The notes under the pieces were generated by a model. It was not told where the DNA came from. It ran no database searches and worked only from the letters and a program-made list of their open reading frames with translations. Both the position numbers and the translations under genes were made by a program. 64,000 nt of DNA. Source: Paenibacillus urinalis (GTDB lineage: Bacteria; Bacillota; Bacilli; Paenibacillales; Paenibacillaceae). Location of the stretch: contig NZ_CP118108.1 in assembly GCF_028747985.1 (NCBI RefSeq), positions 1,803,501 to 1,867,500 of the forward strand, in the 5' to 3' direction. This document shows positions 33,762 to 40,459 of the stretch, in pieces; the first letter of the stretch is position 1, and the number at the start of each line of letters is the position of its first letter.

Positions 33762-34178
33762 ATGAAAGACGTAGTTTTTATCGAGTTAGTCCTCGAAAAT
33801 TGCGAATCAATTGAAATTGTAGCGGAGCATATGCGTGAGGTCCGTATTTCCGATATTACACGCTCAATCCGTAGAATCGCATGTAATAGCGTTAGTGAAA
33901 CGGTCGTTTGCGAACATTTTTTCGCAACAATTGAACCGCAGGCAAACGTAGGAACGGCGTATACGTTTTGGAGCGGAGATACTGCTTCCCCATTCGGACG
34001 TTTAACAGAGCACAGCGATATCACAGCGTTAAGTATCCGTTATCGCGACGGCAGTTCCGAGTATATTTACGTACCGTGGGGCGGCGACTACGACTATATA
34101 AACGATTATCAGCGCGTAGTTCTAAATGATGACGGCAGCCTTACGATCACTATTGACGCGAAGGAGGACGCAATATGA
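33762..34178 (+). CDS. Hypothetical element protein, 138 aa
   Basis: ATG 33762 follows GGAGGTG; the longer frame from 33600 has no site. The protein is soluble, acidic and beta-rich (EYIYVPWGGDYDYINDYQRV). The family is unknown, though proteins of this size and tail are common in Firmicute phages and conjugative elements. It overlaps the next gene (ATATGA). Confidence 0.6.
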   Translation: MKDVVFIELVLENCESIEIVAEHMREVRISDITRSIRRIACNSVSETVVCEHFFATIEPQANVGTAYTFWSGDTASPFGRLTEHSDITALSIRYRDGSSEYIYVPWGGDYDYINDYQRVVLNDDGSLTITIDAKEDAI

Positions 34179-34504
34179 ACGCTATTCAACTAAACGAAAA
34201 TTTCCGCTTAACCGCAGACAGCGCGCAATTCATCGTCAAGCAACGCAAACTCGTCGATCCCACGAAAGCGCCCGGCTACAAACCGGAGGAAAACGCATCG
34301 ACTCCGGAATTAAAAGAACGCTGGGACGACGCCGCCTACTATCCGCTCACATCCGCCGGCCTAACCGCAGCGCTCGACCGTGTCCGTATGAAGTCGGCTG
34401 CCCTATCGAACGCGACGACGCTCACCGAATTGATGGCGGCATTGTCACTGTGTTGCGGTTATAGATTTCAAAGGGTCAATGAGCGCAGCCTCACCAGTAG
34501 TTAG
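34175..34504 (+). CDS. Phage-type conserved protein, probably 3'-truncated
   Basis: The start ATG 34175 overlaps the previous stop. Residues 1 to about 90 (MNAIQLNENFRLTADSAQ, then RKLVDPTKAPGYKP) keep the CpG-rich codon use of the element and look like a conserved phage protein. From about 34445 the reading frame continues into sequence of different composition (LCCGYRFQRV) that fits the tail-spike gene in another frame. The original C-terminus has probably been replaced by an insertion. Confidence 0.6.
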   Translation: MNAIQLNENFRLTADSAQFIVKQRKLVDPTKAPGYKPEENASTPELKERWDDAAYYPLTSAGLTAALDRVRMKSAALSNATTLTELMAALSLCCGYRFQRVNERSLTSS

Positions 34505-36353
34505 TACCACACAAGGTAGCAGCATGCTATCTAGCTCTAATTTTGTCCAGCTCAGTTGGCCAGCTGTTGAGAATGCAAGAGGGTATGCTGTATACGGCAG
34601 GGCTAATGGAAGTATGAAATTGCTTGCAGTTACGGCCTACACAACATGGGTAGACACAGGCAAGCCTGCTCTGGTTGATTTGCCGACAACATTGAGTGAA
34701 GTTCCGCCACCACTCCCGACACGGAATTTACTTGTGGCACAAATTGAGTCAGGCGGTGGAACAAAGAATTTAACGCTAGATAGACCTGTGGAAGTCAGTA
34801 TGGACAACGTAACTGTATATCACGATGACACTATTCCTTTGCAAGTTGCGTTTGACTTTGCAGCATCGCGCTCAAAACAGGTGGCTATACCTGACGGATT
34901 GATGAGGATCTCACAGCCACTGCAGCAGGGAGCTATCACTGTAATTGGCAACGGGGATACCTCTGAAATTAAAACGTTGCTGCCTTTTATCAATGTCATA
35001 GAAAGTAAGATGACGAACAACCCAAAACTGTATGATCTAAAAATAAGTGGAAGTGGTTATGGACTGCAGCCTGTTAATACTTTGGAAGACCCGATACTTG
35101 ACGGATCTGGTTGCGGGATTATCTATGCCGGAGTTAATAAAGGGGTTATTGAAAATGTGCTGATTGAAAACTGTGGGGGCGATGGTTTTACTTCCCACAA
35201 AAACGGAGTATCAGGCGTATGGCTCACATACGGTTGTAGCAATGTAAAGATTTACAGCTCATACGCTAAAAATTGTCGTAATGGATTTAATGAGGATGAT
35301 TATTATGGCCGAAGCTCGTATTTCAATACAATGAAAGACTGCGAAGCAACAGACTGTCGTTTTGGTTTTGTGACCGACTGTACGACAGGAAAGGGTTTTA
35401 AACTTACAGACTGCCGATCCGTAAGATGCCTGTATTCGGGCGTTGACATAAGTAGGACAAATGGAGCCAGGCTTGTCGGACATTACTTCGAGGAATGCGG
35501 AAATACGGGGCTTCCTGGAGTCTTTTCTGCTGCTCTGGCGGTTTACGGTAATGCCAATGATCGGGTAACTGATTTCGTGGCGGAAAGTTGCACATTTGTC
35601 GATAACTACTCGTATGCTGCGCAATTATCTCGCCATACGTACGATTGTAAGTTTAAAGATTTTAACATCCGCGGCTGTAAAAATGATGGAGCTATTTTGG
35701 TTAAATCCTCAAGATATTACCACTTAGAGGACATCACAATCGCGGAATGTGTTGGGCATGGCGTAAGAGGTTATCCGGAAGTACTCGGCAGCGGAGCAGT
35801 AGCGGAAACGGTAGGTATAGATTATGGAACATTTAAAAACATAACTATACACAACTGCACCAAGCACGGAATATACCTTGATACAGCTGAACATTGCATT
35901 TTTGAAAGTATTATCTTGAATCGGACTGGAACAGAGAATAAATCTTTGTACGGTGGACTCGTCTTTGATAAGTCTTCAAGAGAAAATATTATTAGTATGA
36001 ACTTAATGACGGATGTGGGCAGATTTGGTGCAGGTTCACTTGATGAGGGAACGCGGTACAATATCATTTCAGGCAACTTTTCATACCACAACAATGGAGG
36101 CATTTCATCTTTCGGTTTTGTCTCTCCGAATCAGTTTTGGATGCCAAACGGTAACGATCGTGCATTAAGTGATGCCCGAGTAACCGGCGCTATAGATTTC
36201 AGAACATCCAAAGGTCATCTTTACATTGATGAGGTATTTTCGGGACAGCCGGACGGCACGACAGCTGGAGAGATTAAGATCCACACAACAAATAAGCAGT
36301 TACTTGTAAATGTCGATGGTAGCTGGTACAAAACTAACTTGATTCCAATTTAA
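34479..36353 (+). CDS. Right-handed beta-helix protein (tail-spike-like), 5'-truncated
   Basis: This 624-aa protein has a fibronectin-like start (VQLSWPAVENARGYAVYG, residues 24-41) and a long right-handed beta-helix (about 120-560) of pectate-lyase/tail-spike type. Homology-like sequence continues in frame upstream of ATG 34479 (VAVIDFKGS), so the gene has lost its 5' end. The ribosome binding site is poor. Codon use is AT-richer than in the element. It was probably a phage receptor-binding or polysaccharide-degrading protein; whether it is made is doubtful. Confidence 0.7.
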   Translation: MSAASPVVSTTQGSSMLSSSNFVQLSWPAVENARGYAVYGRANGSMKLLAVTAYTTWVDTGKPALVDLPTTLSEVPPPLPTRNLLVAQIESGGGTKNLTLDRPVEVSMDNVTVYHDDTIPLQVAFDFAASRSKQVAIPDGLMRISQPLQQGAITVIGNGDTSEIKTLLPFINVIESKMTNNPKLYDLKISGSGYGLQPVNTLEDPILDGSGCGIIYAGVNKGVIENVLIENCGGDGFTSHKNGVSGVWLTYGCSNVKIYSSYAKNCRNGFNEDDYYGRSSYFNTMKDCEATDCRFGFVTDCTTGKGFKLTDCRSVRCLYSGVDISRTNGARLVGHYFEECGNTGLPGVFSAALAVYGNANDRVTDFVAESCTFVDNYSYAAQLSRHTYDCKFKDFNIRGCKNDGAILVKSSRYYHLEDITIAECVGHGVRGYPEVLGSGAVAETVGIDYGTFKNITIHNCTKHGIYLDTAEHCIFESIILNRTGTENKSLYGGLVFDKSSRENIISMNLMTDVGRFGAGSLDEGTRYNIISGNFSYHNNGGISSFGFVSPNQFWMPNGNDRALSDARVTGAIDFRTSKGHLYIDEVFSGQPDGTTAGEIKIHTTNKQLLVNVDGSWYKTNLIPI

Positions 36354-36361
36354 AACACAAG

Positions 36362-36395
36362 AAAAAAGGAGCTGTACCATTTAAGGTCCTGCTCC
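36362..36395 (-). terminator. Terminator after the 126-aa membrane gene
   Basis: On the minus strand GGAGC (36395-36391) pairs with GCTCC (36372-36368), with inner pairs, followed by six T. Confidence 0.6.
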
Positions 36396-36403
36396 TCCCA
36401 TCA

Positions 36404-36784
36404 TCAACCTTTGAGCGATTGTCTGAATTCTACAGCTTTTCGAAGTGCCGCGCGTTCATGGTAGTTGAGAGGTATGTGCTGTATTTGTGCTTTCTTTTTC
36501 TTTTCTTTCATGAATGCAGCAACTTGTCCTATACCAAATTTCAATAAATTTTGCCCAACTATCATTGTAAATAATACAATAGATAGGTAAAAGGTCACTC
36601 CTATTCTAAACTTGGTTCGTATCATATTTGCAAAAATATACAAGAAGAGAATGCAATCAAAAAAATAAAATGCTTGAAAGAATACGTTGATGTAGCGGAG
36701 AAAAAAGACGTTAACAAGTATTGCCGTCAATACTATTAGATCGATTTTTGAAATTGTGTTCAACTTATTATCTACTCCGGTCAT
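36404..36784 (-). CDS. Small membrane protein, 126 aa, cargo
   Basis: Three to four hydrophobic segments are visible (IDLIVLTAILVNVFFL; FFDCILFLYIFANMI; FYLSIVLFTMIVG), then a basic cytosolic tail (KEKKKKAQIQHIP). AGGAGG precedes the ATG. It is AT-rich and on the opposite strand to its neighbours, so it belongs with the beta-helix gene as a cargo block. A prophage-style exclusion or lysogenic-conversion role is possible but unsupported. Confidence 0.6.
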   Translation of the reverse strand: MTGVDNKLNTISKIDLIVLTAILVNVFFLRYINVFFQAFYFFDCILFLYIFANMIRTKFRIGVTFYLSIVLFTMIVGQNLLKFGIGQVAAFMKEKKKKAQIQHIPLNYHERAALRKAVEFRQSLKG

Positions 36785-36893
36785 TAGTAGTGAGTCCTCC
36801 TACCTAGTTCTGTTATCGCTGATACGAATTGTATCACCATTTCGGTAAAAAGGTAAGATTGATTATTAAAAAAATAATACGAGGAGGTGCGCT

Positions 36894-37211
36894 GTGGATA
36901 CCGCACTCATAAACGCTGCTCTTAAGGACGGTATATTTGCCGTCCTTTTTGTTGCGCTCTTTTTGTATCAACTACGCGAAGCTCGGCGCTTGTCAGACGA
37001 GGCGAAAGCGCGCGAAGAACGCATTCAAACAGAAGCACGCGATCGTGAGGTCCGCATCCAAGACGAAGCAAAAGATCGCGAGGACCGCTTAATGACGCTC
37101 GCGGAAGACTTAACGGCACGCTTTGAAACACTCGCAAGTCAGTACGAAACTTTGGCGCTCGATGTTCACGATATCAAATCGGTAGTAAACGGAAGGGAGG
37201 GGACGCGATGA
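36894..37211 (+). CDS. Holin-like protein (BhlA/UviB type)
   Basis: The start is GTG 36894 after GAGGAGGTG. The 105-aa protein has one N-terminal membrane segment (DGIFAVLFVALFLYQLREAR) and then a long charged coiled coil with repeats of DEAKDRE. This is the layout of BhlA/UviB holin-like proteins found before amidases in Bacillus phages. It overlaps the amidase gene by 4 bases. Confidence 0.75.
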   Translation: MDTALINAALKDGIFAVLFVALFLYQLREARRLSDEAKAREERIQTEARDREVRIQDEAKDREDRLMTLAEDLTARFETLASQYETLALDVHDIKSVVNGREGTR

Positions 37212-37948
37212 AGATCGTAATTGACGCAGGCCACGGTTACTATACGCTCGGCAAACGGTGTCCCGACGGTTCCATGCGCGAGTGGGAGTTTAATTCGGTC
37301 GTTGCGAATTACGTTGCGCAAATGCTCGCGGCTTATGACGGAGTTGAGACGAAGTTTACGCACGATACAACGGGCAAGACGGACGTTATGCTGAGTGCGC
37401 GAACGAAGGCCGCTAATGCTTGGAGCGCCGATATTCTCGTATCTATTCACGCAAATGCCGCGGCAGGAACGTGGGGAATTGCGGAGGGAATCGAGACATT
37501 CGTATATTCTACGAAATCAACCGCATCCGTTAAGCTCGCGAACGCGGTACAGGCGCAATTAATCGCTAGAACCGGCAGAAGAAATCGCGGAGTTAAGACG
37601 GGCGACTTGCACATGGTACGCGAAACGAAGATGCCGGCAATCCTCGTTGAATGTGGCTTTATGGATAATCGCGAAGAAGCCGCGCTACTTAAGACCGATG
37701 CTTACCGCCGCAAATGTGCGGAGGCAATCGTTGCCGGCATCGTTGAAGTTTACGGATTAAAGGAGGCGGCTGACGTGCGCGTAGATAAAGCAAACGTAGT
37801 CATCGACGCGAAGAAAGCGAAGGACGGCGTATTAATTGACGGAACAGTCTACGTACCCTTGCGCGAAGTTGCGGAGTATTACAGCGCAGATATCGCGTGG
37901 GATACCAAAACGAAGACAGCGACTATTACGACGAAAGGGGCACGTTAA
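37208..37948 (+). CDS. N-acetylmuramoyl-L-alanine amidase (endolysin)
   Basis: This 246-aa Amidase_3 enzyme has zinc ligands His9 (DAGHG), Glu25 (REWEFN) and His81 (SIHANAA), and catalytic Glu148 (ILVECGF). The C-terminal 60 residues form a copper amine oxidase N-like domain (VYVPLREVAEYYSADIAWD), common as a wall-associated module in Paenibacillus. It cleaves the amide between muramic acid and the stem peptide. There is no signal peptide, so it needs the flanking holins for export. Confidence 0.92.
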   Translation: MKIVIDAGHGYYTLGKRCPDGSMREWEFNSVVANYVAQMLAAYDGVETKFTHDTTGKTDVMLSARTKAANAWSADILVSIHANAAAGTWGIAEGIETFVYSTKSTASVKLANAVQAQLIARTGRRNRGVKTGDLHMVRETKMPAILVECGFMDNREEAALLKTDAYRRKCAEAIVAGIVEVYGLKEAADVRVDKANVVIDAKKAKDGVLIDGTVYVPLREVAEYYSADIAWDTKTKTATITTKGAR

Positions 37949-37949
37949 T

Positions 37950-38189
37950 ATGTACGAAATTGGCGTAGTTGTAGCGGTAATTATCGCGATCGGAGAGTTT
38001 GCGAAGATGTACGTTGACGCGAAATGGATTCCGCTATTATCGATGGCGCTCGGGCTCGTTGCGGGGCTTTTGTATATTCCGCATGAGACGGTTGCGGACG
38101 GAGTGATGACCGGAATTATGGCGGGTCTTGCTGCGTGTAAACTGTATGATATCGGTAAAGGCGCGGTCAGTAAGGTGAAAACCGAATAA
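37950..38189 (+). CDS. Holin, 79 aa
   Basis: ATG 37950 follows AAAGGGG; a longer frame inside the amidase gene is spurious. Three short hydrophobic segments are visible (IGVVVAVIIAIGEFAKM; IPLLSMALGLVAGLLYI; VMTGIMAGLAACKLY), with a charged C-terminus. This is the pattern of a small phage holin. It completes the lysis cassette and is followed by a terminator. Confidence 0.8.
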   Translation: MYEIGVVVAVIIAIGEFAKMYVDAKWIPLLSMALGLVAGLLYIPHETVADGVMTGIMAGLAACKLYDIGKGAVSKVKTE

Positions 38190-38196
38190 TAATGAC

Positions 38197-38259
38197 GCCC
38201 ACCAGCGGAGTCTTGCGTATAATAACGTAGGACTATCGTAGGTGGGCTATTTTCTTTTT
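38197..38259 (+). terminator. Terminator of the lysis cassette
   Basis: GCCCACC (38197-38203) pairs with GGTGGGC (38241-38247); an inner AGTC/GACT extends the stem. A T-rich stretch follows. Confidence 0.65.
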
Positions 38260-38308
38260 ATAGTGTAAATGTTACAATTTGTATACATTAAATGGGCGGT
38301 GATCAGCG

Positions 38309-38581
38309 ATGGGTATCGGAAAGGATTGGGAAGTCAAAAAGGACGTAAGCGTAACAAAAAATAAAGTAGAGAGCGAACCGACTAACAAGCGTAAAGGGTA
38401 CGCAGGCGGTTTTATATTCGCACTTATCGGCTGGGTCTGTGCACTTATCTCGTTCTTACCGTTTACCGCGTTTATTGCTGCGCTCGGTATCGTGTTCGGC
38501 TTCTTATCGTACAAATTGGAGAAGCGCGAGATACAAGGCATCGTCATTATGATTATTTCCGCTGCAGGCGGATTCTTCTAA
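38309..38581 (+). CDS. Small membrane protein, 90 aa
   Basis: A charged N-terminus of about 30 residues precedes three hydrophobic segments (GGFIFALIGWVCALISF; FTAFIAALGIVFGFLSY; IVIMIISAAGGFF). It resembles DUF4190-type or small exclusion proteins, but no family is certain. It has CpG-rich codons, so it belongs to the element core. A terminator follows at 38659. Confidence 0.55.
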   Translation: MGIGKDWEVKKDVSVTKNKVESEPTNKRKGYAGGFIFALIGWVCALISFLPFTAFIAALGIVFGFLSYKLEKREIQGIVIMIISAAGGFF

Positions 38582-38658
38582 ATTTATTCGGACACGCATT
38601 TAATACAAGCCCGGCTGCATACGCTGGGGTAAAGCGATCGCCTAACGCGATTGCGCTA

Positions 38659-38690
38659 GGGAGCGACCTGGAAACGGGTGGCTCCCTTTT
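38659..38690 (+). terminator. Terminator between convergent genes
   Basis: GGGAGC (38659-38664) pairs with GCTCCC (38681-38686), with inner ACC/GGT, followed by TTTT. Confidence 0.6.
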
Positions 38691-38706
38691 CGTCGTTTAT
38701 AGGCGC

Positions 38707-38934
38707 CTACAACGTCCAAAAGTCCGCAGCTTTCACGTCATGTCCACGTTTTCTGAGCGCACTAATTACCTTGACCATCGTATTCGGATACGGATTAACC
38801 TCACGCCCATTCCCCGCGCATAACTTTCCGACTTCATTGCGGCTAAGGCCCGTCCACTCTTCGAGATCCTTCTGTTTTATTCCGCGCTTATCAATGTACG
38901 CGCCTAGCTTACTCCGCGGCTTTCCTAATCCCAT
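38707..38934 (-). CDS. Cro/C1-type repressor, 75 aa
   Basis: An XRE helix-turn-helix covers nearly the whole protein (LGAYIDKRGIKQKDLEEWTG, then SRNEVGKLCAGNG). It is the only leftward regulatory gene in the element core and is divergent from the gene at 39062. This is the usual place for a lysogeny-type switch. The 127-base gap holds two TGTGG boxes (near 38960 and 38992) that could be operators. Confidence 0.75.
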   Translation of the reverse strand: MGLGKPRSKLGAYIDKRGIKQKDLEEWTGLSRNEVGKLCAGNGREVNPYPNTMVKVISALRKRGHDVKAADFWTL

Positions 38935-39061
38935 GTTTATCCACTCCTTTTACTATCAAGTGTGGACAACTCTATGAAAATTAATTCAAAACTGTGGTCA
39001 TTTTGGTCAAGCGGTCCGCCATAACATCAAACATACGTAAAACGTAGGAGGCGATCGCAAC

Positions 39062-39385
39062 ATGACGATGAGCAAAACGCTACTTAAGAAAATGGCCGGA
39101 GAGGTTTCGCAACCAATTCTCGGAGGACTACTCGCTGATTACGCGCAGCAAGTTACTGACGCGGATGAGGTAACGGAAGAACTCGCAGCGGCAATCGAAA
39201 TACTTTCCGCAGAGTTAAAGTCGCGTGTAACTGGCGCATCTAATTCGCAACGCTCGCGCAGATCACGCGCTAGGAAAACGGAAGAAGTAACGACGGAGAC
39301 TAAGCCGGAGTTAAATACACCACCGCAATTCCGCAATGGAGTAATAGGAAACAACGAGGGAGGTGCGCGAAATGAAAGAAATTAA
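39062..39385 (+). CDS. Hypothetical element protein, 107 aa
   Basis: A soluble protein with a helical N-terminus (KTLLKKMAGEVSQPILGGLL), a basic Arg/Ser-rich linker (QRSRRSRARK) and a polar tail. The first gene of the rightward operon that runs to 42871. No family is recognised; the basic patch suggests nucleic-acid binding. Confidence 0.55.
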   Translation: MTMSKTLLKKMAGEVSQPILGGLLADYAQQVTDADEVTEELAAAIEILSAELKSRVTGASNSQRSRRSRARKTEEVTTETKPELNTPPQFRNGVIGNNEGGARNERN

Positions 39386-39461
39386 ACCAAGACCACATTG
39401 TGTTAAGTGCGGAGTGACTTTAAGTTCGATGGGATACTGTGATAAGTGCGCAAATAAATAA
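39372..39461 (+). CDS. Mini zinc-ribbon protein, 29 aa
   Basis: ATG 39372 follows GAGGGAGGTG and overlaps the end of the previous gene. The 29 residues contain CVKC (10-13) and CDKC (23-26), a compact two-CxxC zinc knuckle. This is too short for standard gene callers, but the ribosome binding site and paired cysteines support it. Confidence 0.55.
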   Translation: MKEIKPRPHCVKCGVTLSSMGYCDKCANK

Positions 39462-39481
39462 CTGGATAGGGCGTGAAGTGA

Positions 39482-39694
39482 ATGAGTAAGTTCGTGAGAA
39501 AGGGCGTTAACTTTAACGTTGATAACGCACATCAAAACGAATTATTAGCGTGGGTGATGACGGAGAGTGCGAACAATTTTAGCGGATATGTAAAGACGGT
39601 TTTATACGCGGCAATGGTAAATAAAAAAGCCGGGTTATACGCCCGACTAAACGAAACAGTTAACGATCGCGCCGATAGTTCCACCGATGATTAA
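39482..39694 (+). CDS. Plasmid-type small protein, RHH-like
   Basis: This 70-aa protein (KGVNFNVDNAHQNELLAWVM, then NNFSGYVKTVLYAAM) follows the pattern of small ribbon-helix-helix proteins in plasmids and conjugative elements, where a beta strand is followed by two helices ending in SxYVKxxL. It probably binds DNA and may control copy number or the downstream transfer-like genes. Start ATG 39482. Confidence 0.55.
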   Translation: MSKFVRKGVNFNVDNAHQNELLAWVMTESANNFSGYVKTVLYAAMVNKKAGLYARLNETVNDRADSSTDD

Positions 39695-39774
39695 TCCGAT
39701 TACAAAAGTCATTAACGTTCACTCCCCGATAGTTTTGTCGTTATTATTACCGACATCGAAAGGATTGATACACG

Positions 39775-40122
39775 ATGAGTAAAACGGAAGTACTCGATTG
39801 GAACGCGTGGTCCGCCGGCAATGTAGTCGCTAAGAATAAGCGCGATTATAAGACGGTAGTTGCCGCAGCTTCAACCGTACATTTAACGCTATTGCCCGCG
39901 ACTGTATTCGCAGCAAGTGGCGGAGCTGATACGTGGAATAACGTATTTCACACCGTATTAAATATGGCGGATTGGCTCTGCGTTGGCATCATTACGTTTA
40001 GCGGAGTTACGTGGATGTTCGGCAACCGTACGAAGGCGCTTGAGTTTATTATGGGCGGAAGCATCGGTTACATTATCATTCGGCACGCGGTCGATATCCG
40101 TAATTGGCTTAAGACCTTATGA
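39775..40122 (+). CDS. VirB2/TrbC-like pilin candidate
   Basis: This 115-aa protein has a long basic N-terminus, then a signal-like hydrophobic stretch (about 28-46) ending in PATVFA-ASGG, a plausible cleavage site. Two further membrane segments follow (ADWLCVGIITFSGVTWMFG and LEFIMGGSIGYIIIRHAV). That order, and the GVTWMFGNRTKA turn, is typical of type IV secretion pilins of the VirB2/TrbC class. It precedes a small membrane protein and an ATPase. A filamentous-phage coat protein is an alternative. Confidence 0.55.
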   Translation: MSKTEVLDWNAWSAGNVVAKNKRDYKTVVAAASTVHLTLLPATVFAASGGADTWNNVFHTVLNMADWLCVGIITFSGVTWMFGNRTKALEFIMGGSIGYIIIRHAVDIRNWLKTL

Positions 40123-40135
40123 GGAGGCGGACGAT

Positions 40136-40444
40136 ATGATCGTAAGAATTAACGGAATGATTGCGGATACTAACCCGGTTGAGAATAGCGTAGCCGGTAA
40201 ACTCGTTGAACTAATCGCGAACTCACTCGGCAACATCGCGTCAGACTTCGGTGCCGTGCTCAGCGAACTGTTCCGCAGCGGTATCGCACTCCTTAACGCT
40301 AACTCAGCGGAAATCATTACGCTCGGTATCGTAACGTGTGCAGCCGGCATGATGGTGTCTCCGCTAGTCGGCGATAAGAATCCGTGGATCGGGCGATTGT
40401 TCACGACGTTTTGGGTCGGCGTGATTTGGCGCGTACTTATATAG
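40136..40444 (+). CDS. Small membrane protein, 102 aa
   Basis: ATG 40136 follows GAGGAGG; a longer frame inside the pilin-like gene is ignored. The N-terminal half is amphipathic (NSLGNIASDFGAVLSELF). Two membrane segments follow (AEIITLGIVTCAAGMMVSPL and IGRLFTTFWVGVIWRVLI). It could be a VirB3- or TrbL-like membrane component. It sits 15 bases before the ATPase gene. Confidence 0.55.
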   Translation: MIVRINGMIADTNPVENSVAGKLVELIANSLGNIASDFGAVLSELFRSGIALLNANSAEIITLGIVTCAAGMMVSPLVGDKNPWIGRLFTTFWVGVIWRVLI

Positions 40445-40459
40445 AAGGGAGGGTTAAGT

